Source: Micromonospora sp. RP3T
GTDB taxonomy: Bacteria; Actinomycetota; Actinomycetes; Mycobacteriales; Micromonosporaceae
Length of the DNA stretch: 64,000 nt
Assembly (NCBI RefSeq): GCF_003027925.1
Contig: NZ_PYPS01000019.1
Span: 1 to 64,000 of the forward strand
Direction of reading: 5' to 3'
Part shown: positions 8,758 to 16,585 of the stretch, piece after piece
Layout of the letters: the number at the start of each line of letters is the position of its first letter
Position numbering within the stretch: position 1 is the first letter of the stretch
Made by a program: the position numbers and the translations under genes
The notes under the pieces: model-generated
Database searches by the model: none
What the model saw: the letters and a program-made list of their open reading frames with translations, nothing else
Told to the model about the DNA's origin: nothing

Positions 8758-9708
8758 TCACCCGCCGGAGCGGACGATCAGCGGCGCGCCGCTGCCGACG
8801 TCCAGGACCGTACGGTCGCCCAGCGGGGCGGTGAGCGTGACGCTGACCGGCTTCAACGCGAGCTGCATGGTGCAGGGGCCGGTGGCGGGGACCACGGCGG
8901 CGCCGACCACCACCACGTCCGCTCCCTCCCGTACCAGCGGGGTCGGCGCGCCGTCGCAGACGCCGACGCCGACCAGGTAGTCGAGCCGGTCGGCCGCCAC
9001 CGCCCGCAGCTCCTGCGCCGCGACCAGGCCCGCCGGCAACGGGCCGGTGTCCGCCGCCCCGCTGGGCACCGTGCCGACCGCGCGCGGCGCGACCGCCAGC
9101 CGGGCCACCGGTGCGGCCAGTTCCGTCACGGTGAACAGCCAGGCAGGCACGTCGGCCCGGCCCCGGCTGGTCCACACCGACGCGCTGCCCAGCCGCACCG
9201 AGGTGACGGTGAGCGGGATGCACGGGGTGGGCGCGGTGGTCGACACCGGGTCGTCCGGGCCCGGCGCGGCGGTCGTGTCGGCCGGCTCCGGTCCACGGGG
9301 GCGACCGTCGCAGGGCGGCGGATCACCCCGGTCCAGTTGGGCGTACGCGTCGGCGGCGCTGACCAGCGGCACCCGCAGCACGCCGTCGGGGAAGCGGATC
9401 GAGCCCTGCGGCGGAGCGGCGGTCGGCATCGCGATCTGGTCCCGGTACCAGCCGGCGGCGAACGCCGCCCTGGTCTCCTCGGTGAAGCCGGGATCGCCGC
9501 CGAGGACTGTGGCGTCCTGGAGCGGCACGTACCCGTCGCGCCACTGCGGTCCGGGGCGCCACCGCGCGGCCACCTCGTCGGCGCGCTGGGTGAACGCGGG
9601 GCGCTGGTCCGGGCCGGTGGGCGGCGGCGCGCCCGACCCGACGCCGGGCGCGGCGCATCCGGAGAGGACCAGCAGCGGCAGCCCGAGCAGGGCGATCGAT
9701 CGGCGCAT
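8758..9708 (-). CDS. Secreted lipoprotein of unknown function
   Basis: This 316-residue protein starts MRRSIALLGLPLLVLSGC, a lipoprotein signal with lipobox LSGC. The rest is Pro, Ala and Asp rich with scattered cysteines and no domain I recognise. ATG 9708 is preferred because it places the charged n-region at the start; a GTG at 9732 would add eight residues and has its purine-rich sequence too close. It likely sits on the outer face of the membrane. Confidence 0.65.
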   Translation of the reverse strand: MRRSIALLGLPLLVLSGCAAPGVGSGAPPPTGPDQRPAFTQRADEVAARWRPGPQWRDGYVPLQDATVLGGDPGFTEETRAAFAAGWYRDQIAMPTAAPPQGSIRFPDGVLRVPLVSAADAYAQLDRGDPPPCDGRPRGPEPADTTAAPGPDDPVSTTAPTPCIPLTVTSVRLGSASVWTSRGRADVPAWLFTVTELAAPVARLAVAPRAVGTVPSGAADTGPLPAGLVAAQELRAVAADRLDYLVGVGVCDGAPTPLVREGADVVVVGAAVVPATGPCTMQLALKPVSVTLTAPLGDRTVLDVGSGAPLIVRSGG

Positions 9709-9748
9709 ACGGATCAGACGCCGATCCCCCACCTCCGGTTCCCAGGAG

Positions 9749-9796
9749 TAAGGAGGGGCCCCCGCTTAACGCATTCCGCATAGCAGGGGCCCCGCT
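9749..9796. repeat. Pair of GGGGCCCC palindromic repeats
   Basis: Two related units lie head to tail: 9749-9770, with TAAGG...CTTAAC flanking GGGGCCCC, and 9783-9800, AGGGGCCCC followed by GCTTAAC. They resemble the unit making the perfect palindrome at 14488-14541. They fill the gap between the lipoprotein gene and the tmRNA terminator and carry no reading frame. Confidence 0.6.
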
Positions 9797-9826
9797 TAAC
9801 ACCGCTCGTGCGGGCGGCACAGACGA

Positions 9827-9861
9827 CTGTGCGCCCCGGTCCGGTGGACCGGGGCGCACAG
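9827..9861 (-). terminator. ssrA terminator hairpin
   Basis: CTGTGCGCCCCGGTCC (9827-9842) pairs perfectly with GGACCGGGGCGCACAG (9846-9861) across a 3-nt loop, beginning 8 nt beyond the tmRNA 3' end. Confidence 0.8.
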
Positions 9862-9868
9862 GTCAAGG

Positions 9869-10244
9869 TGGTGGAGGTGCCGGGAATCGAACCCGGGTCC
9901 TTCGCCGGTTTGTCAGGGCTTCTCCGAGCGCAGCTCGCTGTGCCTCTACTCGGCCCCACCGCTCACGCGAGCAAGTTGGTGTGACGGGCCCAGTCGCTGA
10001 TTGATCTCGCCGCACGGACCCCGCGACCGGGTCCGATTGGCCAGCCTTCTAGCTGATGCCGGCTAACTGGGTCGAAGGCGCTCCCAGGCCGACAGACTTG
10101 CTACTCGCCTCAGGCGGCGAGAGCGAAGTCAGCGCGATTGTTCTTGGCGCTTATTGGTTTCCGACGACCGATTCTCGAGACGACGTCGGCTTCCTCGGCT
10201 CGCTTCCCCTGTCGCTGCGTACGAAGTCGAAACCAGTCACCCCC
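9869..10244 (-). ncRNA. ssrA: tmRNA (ssrA)
   Basis: The minus strand carries a one-piece tmRNA of about 376 nt. The 5' GGGGGTG at 10244-10238 pairs with 3' CACCTCC next to an encoded CCA ending at 9869. The 5' TGGTTTCGACTTCG and the 3' T-arm (CCGGGTTCGATTCCCGG) complete the tRNA-like domain. The resume codon GCC is at 10148-10146, and the tag reads AKNNRADFALAA followed by TGA at 10112-10110, closely matching other actinobacterial tags. With SmpB it rescues stalled ribosomes and marks peptides for proteolysis. The smpB gene lies 104 bp upstream on the same strand. Confidence 0.97.
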
Positions 10245-10348
10245 TCGACAGGCCACCCATGTGGTGGCACTGACAAGCCTAACGCCTCCCGCAACGGGTT
10301 TCATCCCGAGCCCCGGTCGGACGCGCTGAACCGGACGAACGTGACGAA

Positions 10349-10828
10349 TCAGTCGTCCATTCCCTTGCCGCGCCGGCCCGCCGCCCGCTGGATCTCCCGG
10401 TCGGCGTCCCGCTTGGCCAGATCCTGCCGCTTGTCGTACGACTTCTTGCCCTTGGCCAGGGCGATCTCGACCTTGGCCCAGCCGTCCGAGAAATAGACCT
10501 GCAACGGGACCATGGTGAGGCCGCCCTCGCGGGTCTTGCCGATCAGCCGGTCGATCTCCAACCGGTTGAGCAGCAGCTTGCGGGTCCGCCGGGGCTCGTG
10601 GTTGGTCCAGGTGCCCTGCGTGTACTCCGGGATGTGCATGCCGTGCAGGTACAGCTCGCCGTCGCGTTCCTGGGCGAACGCGTCGACGAGTGACGCCCGA
10701 CCGGCCCGCAGCGACTTCACCTCGGTGCCGGTCAACGCCATGCCCGCCTCGTACGTGTCGAGGATGGCGTAGTCGTGCCGCGCCTTCTTGTTGGAGGCGA
10801 CCACCTTGCGACCCTTTTCCCGTGGCAT
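10349..10828 (-). CDS. smpB: SsrA-binding protein SmpB
   Basis: This 159-residue protein matches SmpB throughout: MPREKGRKVVASNKKARHDY, GMALTGTEVKSLRAGRASLVDAF, LHGMHIPEYTQGT, RKLLLNRLEIDRL and a basic C-terminal tail ending in KGMDD. It binds tmRNA and delivers it to stalled ribosomes. ATG 10828 is the start because AAAGGGGG lies 9 nt upstream; the in-frame GTG at 10837 is adjacent to that site and too close. It lies between ftsX and ssrA, all on the minus strand, an arrangement common in actinobacteria. Confidence 0.97.
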   Translation of the reverse strand: MPREKGRKVVASNKKARHDYAILDTYEAGMALTGTEVKSLRAGRASLVDAFAQERDGELYLHGMHIPEYTQGTWTNHEPRRTRKLLLNRLEIDRLIGKTREGGLTMVPLQVYFSDGWAKVEIALAKGKKSYDKRQDLAKRDADREIQRAAGRRGKGMDD

Positions 10829-10902
10829 CGGCGCCACCCCCTTTCCGCCGGCTCCCCGGCCGGCGGCCGACGAGCGAAGATCATGCTACCGGAACCACAA
10901 GA

Positions 10903-10937
10903 GCCCTCCCGCGCCGTTTGTTCCGGCACGGGAGGGC
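10903..10937 (-). terminator. Hairpin after ftsX
   Basis: GCCCTCCCGCGCCG (10903-10916) pairs with CGGCACGGGAGGGC (10924-10937) with one mismatch and a T-rich 7-nt loop. It separates ftsEX from smpB. Confidence 0.7.
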
Positions 10938-10961
10938 CCCTCGCGGAGAGCCGTACGGTAA

Positions 10962-11837
10962 CTAGACCCGCAGGTAGAAGCGGAGCGTGACCCAAGCCGT
11001 GATGGCGCTGACCAGGCCACCGACGGCGGCCATCAGCGGGAAGGTCAGGAAGATCTCGGACCAGGAGATCGGGGTGATCAGGCCCTCGAGGGCCGCCATC
11101 GAGCTGCCGGCCGCGAGTGTCTTCACGCCGATCAGCGCGAGCAGGCCGAGGATGGAGCCGATCAGACCGGCCACCACCGCCTCCAGCACGAACGGCGCCT
11201 GGATGAACCAGTTGGAGGCGCCGACCAGCTTCATGACCGCGACCTCACGGCGCTTGCTGTACGCGGCCACCTGGATGGTGTTCGCGACCAGCAGCAGGGC
11301 GGCGGCGGCCATCACGATGGCCAGCGCCAACGCGCCGTTCTGGATGCCGGTGAGCACGCCGAAGACCTTGTCGAGCAGCTTGGACTGGTCGACGATCGTG
11401 TCGATGCCCTCGGCGGTCTTGTACTGGTCGTAGATCTGCTTGTACTGCTGCGGGTCGTTCAGCGTGAGCCGGAACGACTCGGGCAGCTGGTCGGGCTTGA
11501 CCGCGTTGACCAGGTCGGGCGCGTCGGCGTACATCTGCTGGAAGCGCTTGTACGCCTCGTCCTTGTTGACGTACGTGACGTCCTTGACCAGCGGGTCGGC
11601 GTTGAGCTTGGTCTCCAGGTCGGTCCGCTGCTGTTCCTGGACGTCGGTCTTCAGGAAGATCGACACCTGGACGTTCTCGTAGTAGAGATCCTTCATGTCG
11701 CCGACCTTCTGGTACAGAAGGCCGCTGCCGCCCAGCATGAACAGCGACACCGCCATGGTGATGATCATGGCGACCGTCATGGTGACGTTGCGCCACAGTC
11801 CGACCAGTACCTCGGACAGGACGTACTTCATCCGCAT
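10962..11837 (-). CDS. ftsX: Cell division ABC transporter permease FtsX
   Basis: The protein has 291 residues. A first membrane helix (TVAMIITMAVSLFMLGGSGLLY) precedes a ~120-residue extracellular loop. Three C-terminal helices follow in the FtsX permease fold (ALAIVMAAAALLLVANTIQVAAYSKRREVAVMKLVG...). With FtsE it couples ATP hydrolysis to activation of a cell-wall hydrolase at the division site. GGAGG stands 9 nt before ATG 11837. It follows ftsE by 67 nt on the same strand. No NlpC/P60 hydrolase partner lies beside it here. Confidence 0.95.
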   Translation of the reverse strand: MRMKYVLSEVLVGLWRNVTMTVAMIITMAVSLFMLGGSGLLYQKVGDMKDLYYENVQVSIFLKTDVQEQQRTDLETKLNADPLVKDVTYVNKDEAYKRFQQMYADAPDLVNAVKPDQLPESFRLTLNDPQQYKQIYDQYKTAEGIDTIVDQSKLLDKVFGVLTGIQNGALALAIVMAAAALLLVANTIQVAAYSKRREVAVMKLVGASNWFIQAPFVLEAVVAGLIGSILGLLALIGVKTLAAGSSMAALEGLITPISWSEIFLTFPLMAAVGGLVSAITAWVTLRFYLRV

Positions 11838-11904
11838 CGGGATATTCCTCCGGCTCTCCGGCGTGAGGTGTTCGTCGTCGGGGTCTTCGGTCTGCCTTGT
11901 CGGC

Positions 11905-12585
11905 TCAGCCGTAGACGCCGCGGGCCTGGTCGCGCACGATGCGGCCGCTCTCGATCTCGATCACCCGGCGCCGCATCTGGTTCACGATGTTGGAGTCGTG
12001 CGTGACCATCACGACGGTCGTGCCGGTGCGGTTGATCCGGTCCAGCAGGCGCATGATCTCGATCGAGGTGTCCGGGTCCAGGTTTCCGGTGGGCTCGTCG
12101 GCCAGCAGGATCAGCGGCCGGTTCACGAACGCCCGGGCCACCGCCACACGCTGCTGCTCACCACCGGAGAGCTCGTGCGGGTAGCGGTGCTCCTTGCCAC
12201 CGAGACCGACCAGCTCCAGCACCTCCGGTACGACCCGACGGGCGACCGCCTTCGTCTTGCCGATCACCTCCAGCGCGAACGCCACGTTCTCGTACGCGGT
12301 GCGGTTCGGCAGCAGCCGGAAGTCCTGGAAGACGCAGCCGATGGAACGCCGGAAGTGGGGTCGCTTCCAGGAACGCATCGATGTGACGTCCTTGCCGTTG
12401 ACGACGACGCGGCCCTTGTTGGGCGTGACCTCGTGCAGCAGCAACTTGATGATGGTGGACTTGCCGGAGCCGGATGGACCGATGAAGAAGACGAACTCGC
12501 CCTTCTCGATCGAGACGGACACGTTGTCGAGCGAAGGCCGGGACGCCTTCGGGTACGTCTTCGTCACTTGCTCAAGCTGAATCAC
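11905..12585 (-). CDS. ftsE: Cell division ATP-binding protein FtsE
   Basis: This 226-residue ABC ATPase has Walker A GPSGSGKST, signature LSGGEQQRVAVARA, Walker B LILLADEPTG and the H-loop in VTHDSN. It is the cytoplasmic partner of FtsX. I start at GTG 12585 (VIQLEQVTKTYPKASRP), the standard FtsE N-terminus. There is no ribosome binding site there. Instead a good promoter ends 8 nt upstream, so translation is probably leaderless. Confidence 0.95.
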   Translation of the reverse strand: MIQLEQVTKTYPKASRPSLDNVSVSIEKGEFVFFIGPSGSGKSTIIKLLLHEVTPNKGRVVVNGKDVTSMRSWKRPHFRRSIGCVFQDFRLLPNRTAYENVAFALEVIGKTKAVARRVVPEVLELVGLGGKEHRYPHELSGGEQQRVAVARAFVNRPLILLADEPTGNLDPDTSIEIMRLLDRINRTGTTVVMVTHDSNIVNQMRRRVIEIESGRIVRDQARGVYG

Positions 12586-12593
12586 GGGTCGAG

Positions 12594-12621
12594 AGTCTAC
12601 GCGGTGTAACCGCAGAGCCAA
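12594..12621 (-). promoter_or_regulatory. Promoter of ftsEX
   Basis: On the minus strand a -35 TTGGCT (12621-12616) and a -10 TAGACT (12599-12594) are separated by 16 bp. The GTG start of ftsE is 8 nt past the -10, so initiation would fall at or next to the start codon. Confidence 0.55.
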
Positions 12622-12644
12622 GCCCCACGCCCCTCAGATGCGGT

Positions 12645-12688
12645 GCGCGTCATCGATTTACCGGGTCAGACCGAGATCGATGACGCGC
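12645..12688 (-). terminator. Hairpin after prfB
   Basis: GCGCGTCATCGAT (12645-12657) pairs perfectly with ATCGATGACGCGC (12676-12688) around an 18-nt loop. It lies between the prfB stop and the ftsE promoter. Confidence 0.65.
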
Positions 12689-12703
12689 TGCGTTCGAGGG
12701 TGA

Positions 12704-13825
12704 TCACGCACTGTCAGCGGTGAGCTGCTGCTGCTTCCGCCAGCGGATACCCGCTTCGATGAAGCTGTCCAGCTCACCGTCGAAGACCGCGGACGGATTG
12801 CCCGTCTCCTGCTCGGTACGCAGATCCTTCACCATCTGATACGGGTGCAGGACGTACGACCGCATCTGGTCGCCCCACGAGCCGGCGGCGTCGGTCTTCA
12901 GACCGGCCATCTTGGCCTGCTCCTCCTGCCGCTTGCGCTCCAGCAGCCGGGCCTGGAGCACCCGCAGCGCGGACGCCTTGTTCTGGAGCTGGGACTTCTC
13001 GTTCTGACAGGTGACCACGATGCCGGTCGGGATGTGGGTGATCCGGACCGCCGAGTCGGTGGTGTTGACGCTCTGCCCACCCGGACCGGAGGACCGGTAG
13101 ACGTCGATCCGCATCTCGTTCTCGGGGATGTCGATGTGGTCGGTCTGCTCCACCACCGGCAGCACCTCGACGCCGGCGAAGCTGGTCTGCCGGCGGCCCT
13201 GGTTGTCGAACGGGCTGATCCGCACCAGCCGGTGGGTGCCGGACTCCACGCTGAGCGTGCCGAAGGCGTAGGGCACCTTCACCGTGAAGGTGGCCGACTT
13301 CAGGCCCGCCTCCTCGGCGTAGGACGTCTCGTAGACCTCGGTCGGGTAGCCGTGGCGCTCGGCCCAGCGCAGGTACATCCGCAGCAGCATCTCGGCGAAG
13401 TCCGCGGCGTCCACGCCACCGGCCCCGGCCCGGATGGCGACCAGCGCCTCCCGCGAGTCGTACTCGCCGGAGAGCAGCGTGCGGACCTCCATCTCCTGGA
13501 TGGCCTTGGTCAGCCCGGTGATCTCCGACTCGACCTCGGTCAGCGCGGCCGGGTCGGACTCCGCCTGGGCCAACTCCAGCAGCACGCCGGCGTCGTCGAG
13601 CCGGGAGCGCAGGTCCCCCAGCTTGGTGATCTCGCCGTTGACGTACGACAGCTGCGACGTCACTGCCTGCGCCTTGGCCTGGTCGTCCCACAGGTCGGGC
13701 GCGGAGGCCTCCTGCTCCAGGCGGGCCTTCTGCTCGCGCAGCTTGTCGAGGTCGAGCACGGCCTCGATGTTGCGCAGCGTGGCGTCGAGTTCCTTGAGCT
13801 GTTCGGCATAATCGGCAGCGGTCAC
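12704..13825 (-). CDS. prfB: Peptide chain release factor 2
   Basis: This 373-residue class-I release factor has the SPF stop-codon recognition tripeptide at about 204-206 (ISPFD) and the GGQ catalytic motif at about 249-251 (SSGPGGQSVNTTDSAVR). It reads UGA and UAA and releases the peptide. The gene is one uninterrupted frame, with no in-frame UGA and no programmed frameshift as in E. coli. I prefer GTG 13825 over TTG 13834 because it gives the family N-terminal length; a TAGTCT hexamer 8 nt upstream suggests a leaderless message. It lies upstream of ftsEX on the same strand, separated by a hairpin and a new promoter. Confidence 0.96.
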   Translation of the reverse strand: MTAADYAEQLKELDATLRNIEAVLDLDKLREQKARLEQEASAPDLWDDQAKAQAVTSQLSYVNGEITKLGDLRSRLDDAGVLLELAQAESDPAALTEVESEITGLTKAIQEMEVRTLLSGEYDSREALVAIRAGAGGVDAADFAEMLLRMYLRWAERHGYPTEVYETSYAEEAGLKSATFTVKVPYAFGTLSVESGTHRLVRISPFDNQGRRQTSFAGVEVLPVVEQTDHIDIPENEMRIDVYRSSGPGGQSVNTTDSAVRITHIPTGIVVTCQNEKSQLQNKASALRVLQARLLERKRQEEQAKMAGLKTDAAGSWGDQMRSYVLHPYQMVKDLRTEQETGNPSAVFDGELDSFIEAGIRWRKQQQLTADSA

Positions 13826-13870
13826 GACAGACAAGACTACTGCCTAGTCCAGCGCGTTCGCCGCAGGTGG

Positions 13871-14386
13871 TCAGCCGGCCGGCGCGGTCTTCAGCCAGGA
13901 CAGCGCCGCGCGATGGTAGGCGACCGCGAACTCCAGCGCGCTGGCGTCGTAGCCGTCGCCCTCCTTCTTCGCGTTCTTGACCTGCTCGCGCACCGCCGCC
14001 AGCGCCTCGGTGTGGTACTCGTTGGCCGAGGCGTACAGGTTCTTGAGCTGGCTCGCCGAGTGCAGGTTGCCGAACGCGATCCGCAGCGCCACCGGGTTGC
14101 GGATGGTGTCCTTGCCGGGATTCTCCGCGAGCCAGCGGGAGAATGTCCGTTTCCCGGCCGCCGTGAGCGCATACGGCTGGCTCATCCGCGGCCCGGGCTT
14201 GCCGAGACGCACCAGACCCTTCTCGGCCAGCACCGGCAGCTCCCGGTAGACCTGGCTGCGGGTCATCGACCAGTACGGCGCCAGCCGGCGCTCGGCGGCG
14301 GCCATCAACTGGCCGCCAGTCATCGGGCCGTCGTGCAGCAGGCCGAGCAGGGCCGCCGCCGTCGGGTTGACTCCGGATTCCGCCAT
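13871..14386 (-). CDS. PadR-family transcriptional regulator
   Basis: The protein has 171 residues. The N-terminal winged helix is typical of PadR: ALLGLLHDGPMTGGQLMAAAERRLAPYWSMTRSQVYRELPVLAEKGLVRLG, then a GPRMSQPYALTAAGKRTF wing. A helical C-terminal dimerisation domain follows (EALAAVREQVKNAKKEG...). Such proteins repress nearby genes in response to phenolics, drugs or other ligands; no target is evident here. ATG 14386 follows the pruA terminator region. A very long overlapping frame reading on towards 15892 is only chance readthrough. Confidence 0.85.
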   Translation of the reverse strand: MAESGVNPTAAALLGLLHDGPMTGGQLMAAAERRLAPYWSMTRSQVYRELPVLAEKGLVRLGKPGPRMSQPYALTAAGKRTFSRWLAENPGKDTIRNPVALRIAFGNLHSASQLKNLYASANEYHTEALAAVREQVKNAKKEGDGYDASALEFAVAYHRAALSWLKTAPAG

Positions 14387-14487
14387 GCCCTCTAAGCTGC
14401 CACTTTGTCGGCTCTGGCGTCCAGGATTTGCCGTTTTCGCCACTCGTAGGCGGTCCAGAGTGCACCGTCGACCGTCGACCGACGACA

Positions 14488-14541
14488 GTAAGGCGGGGCC
14501 CCTTCTTAACAGACGTCTGTTAAGAAGGGGCCCCGCCTTAC
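14488..14541. repeat. Perfect 54-bp palindrome built of GGGGCCCC repeat units
   Basis: Two inverted 27-bp arms meet at AGAC|GTCT (centre between 14514 and 14515) without a single mismatch. Each arm reads outward from GTTAAGAAGGGGCCCC to GCCTTAC. It starts 4 bp beyond the pruA stop and would form a very stable cruciform or RNA hairpin, so it may terminate pruA. The unit is shared with 9749-9800, so it is also a dispersed repeat. Confidence 0.8.
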
Positions 14542-14544
14542 ACC

Positions 14545-16173
14545 TCAGCCCATGTGCGGGTAGGTGTGGTCGGTCGGCGGCACGAACGTCTCCTTGATCG
14601 TCCGGGGCGACGTCCAGCGGAGCAGGTTGTGCCAGGAGCCCGCCTTGTCGTTGGTGCCGCTGGCCCGCGCGCCGCCGAACGGCTGCTGCCCGACCACCGC
14701 GCCGGTCGGCTTGTCGTTGATGTAGAAGTTGCCGGCCGCGTACCGCATCTTCTCCGCCACCTGGTCGACCACCCGGCGATCGGTCGCGAAGATCGACCCG
14801 GTCAGCGCGTACGGCGCGATCGACTCGGCCTGGGCCACCACGTCGTCGAACCGGGCGTCGTCGAAGACGTGCACGCCCAGGATCGGCCCGAAGTACTCGG
14901 TGGTGAACGTCTCGTGCGCGGCGTCCGAGCACTCGAAGAGCGTCGGCCGGACGAAGTAACCGACCGAGTCGTCGGCGGTGCCGCCGGCCAGCACCCGGCA
15001 GCTGTCGTCCCCCTTGATCAGCTCCAGCGCGGCGGTGTGCCGGCCGAACGCCCGGTCGTCGATGACCGCGCCCCCGAAGTTGCTGAAGTCGGTCACGTCG
15101 CCGTACGTCAGCGCGTCCGCGGAGGCGGCGAGCCGGTCCCGCAGCCCGCCCTCCCAGATCGAGCGCGGCACGTACGCCCGCGAGGCGGCCGAGCACTTCT
15201 GGCCCTGGTACTCGTAGGCGCCCCGGAGCAGCGCGGTGTGCAGCGCGTCCACGTCGGCGCTGGTGTGCGCCACCACGAAGTCCTTGCCGCCGGTCTCGCC
15301 GACCAGTCGCGGGTAGGCCCGGTAGCGGGCGATGTTCTCGCCGACCGTACGCCAGAGCTGCTGGAAGACCTTGGTGGAGCCGGTGAAGTGGATGCCGGCC
15401 AGGTCGGGATCGGCGAGCACCACGTCGGAGACCTCCTCGCCGCGCCCGGTGACCATGTTGATCACGCCGGGCGGCAGGCCGGCCGCCTCGAACAGCCGCA
15501 TGGTGAAGTGCGCGGCGAACTGCTGGGTCGGGCCCGGCTTCCAGACCACGGTGTTGCCGAGCAGGGCCGGCGCGGACGGCAGGTTGCCGGCGATGGCGGT
15601 GAAGTTGAACGGCGTGACCGCGTAGACGAAGCCCTCCAGCGGCCGGTGGTCGAAGCGGTTCCACACGCCCGGCGAGGACATCGGCTGCTCGGCCAGGAGC
15701 CGGCGGGCGAAGTGGACGTTGAACCGGAGGAAGTCGATCAGCTCGCAGGCGGCGTCGATCTCGGCCTGGACGGCGGTCTTGGACTGGCCCAGCATGGTGG
15801 CCGCGTTGAGCGTGTCCCGCCAGGGGCCGGCCAGCAGGTCGGCGGCGCGCAGGAAGATCGCGGCCCGCTCCTCGAACGGCAGTGCCCGCCACATCGGGGC
15901 GGCGTCCTTCGCCGCCTCGACGGCGGCGCGGGCGTCGTCGTGGGTGGCGTGCCCGGTGACGCCGAGCACGTGGGCGTGCTTGTGCGGCTGGACCACGTCG
16001 ATCGACTCACCGCCGGCCATCCGCTGCTCGCCGGCGATGGTCATCGGCAGCTCGATCCGCTCGGCGGCCAGCTCGGCCAGCCGCCGCTGGAGCCGCTCCC
16101 GGTCGGCGCTGCCGGGCTCGTAGGTGTGGACCGGCTCGTTGCGCGGCTCGGGGACGGAGAACACGGCGTCCAT
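14545..16173 (-). CDS. pruA: L-glutamate gamma-semialdehyde dehydrogenase (1-pyrroline-5-carboxylate dehydrogenase)
   Basis: This 542-residue monofunctional P5C dehydrogenase has FVYAVTPFNFTAIAGNLPSAPALLGNTVVWKPGPT, the glutamate in RLVGETGGKDF, the catalytic cysteine in YQGQKCSAASR, and the C-terminal GGARASGTNDKAG motif. It oxidises glutamate semialdehyde to glutamate with NAD, the second step of proline breakdown. ATG 16173 has AGGAG 6 nt upstream. The usual proline dehydrogenase partner is not next to it in this window. Confidence 0.95.
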   Translation of the reverse strand: MDAVFSVPEPRNEPVHTYEPGSADRERLQRRLAELAAERIELPMTIAGEQRMAGGESIDVVQPHKHAHVLGVTGHATHDDARAAVEAAKDAAPMWRALPFEERAAIFLRAADLLAGPWRDTLNAATMLGQSKTAVQAEIDAACELIDFLRFNVHFARRLLAEQPMSSPGVWNRFDHRPLEGFVYAVTPFNFTAIAGNLPSAPALLGNTVVWKPGPTQQFAAHFTMRLFEAAGLPPGVINMVTGRGEEVSDVVLADPDLAGIHFTGSTKVFQQLWRTVGENIARYRAYPRLVGETGGKDFVVAHTSADVDALHTALLRGAYEYQGQKCSAASRAYVPRSIWEGGLRDRLAASADALTYGDVTDFSNFGGAVIDDRAFGRHTAALELIKGDDSCRVLAGGTADDSVGYFVRPTLFECSDAAHETFTTEYFGPILGVHVFDDARFDDVVAQAESIAPYALTGSIFATDRRVVDQVAEKMRYAAGNFYINDKPTGAVVGQQPFGGARASGTNDKAGSWHNLLRWTSPRTIKETFVPPTDHTYPHMG

Positions 16174-16585
16174 CACAGGCTCCTGTGCGATCTCGACGGC
16201 GGTGGCGAAACCGGACCCGCGGGCACCGGCCGGGCGGCCGGGTGCCGGACACCACGCGGCGGACCGGTCGCGGCGGCGGGACCTGCGCCGATTCTGTCAC
16301 GCGACGTTCCCGTCAGCCCGCGCTCCCCGGGTGCGGGCCGGGAGATCGGACGCACCCACCCTCTCCGGACCATCGGCAGAAGTGGCTCCCACCCGACGAA
16401 ACCTCAGAACAGAGAGCTTCTGGTCGACGATTCGTCGGAGCACTCGCCGGGCCGAACGGTGGCAGCCCTGGCTGTCGGCCACCGCGGCGGGCCCGCCGGA
16501 GCGGCGTCGCGGGACGCGTACGCTGGATGGCCGGTGACCTGCCAGGCCCGTGCGGGGCGATCCGGCAGCCGTCGAAAGGGAGACG
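16174..16585. other. Intergenic region between divergent pruA and a membrane-protein gene
   Basis: This 412-bp gap holds both upstream regions. I see no reading frame with family features and no convincing -35/-10 pair. A TACGCT hexamer near 16517 is a weak -10 candidate for the plus-strand gene. CCGACGAA and TTCGTCGG form a short distant inverted repeat around 16397-16440. Nothing else stands out. Confidence 0.4.

Noticed and set aside
12704..13834. Programmed +1 frameshift in prfB
   Set aside because: The reading frame is continuous with no early UGA, so no frameshift is needed.
13871..15892. 673-codon frame joining antisense-like sequence to PadR
   Set aside because: Only the last 171 codons encode PadR. 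The upstream part is an out-of-frame reading of pruA.
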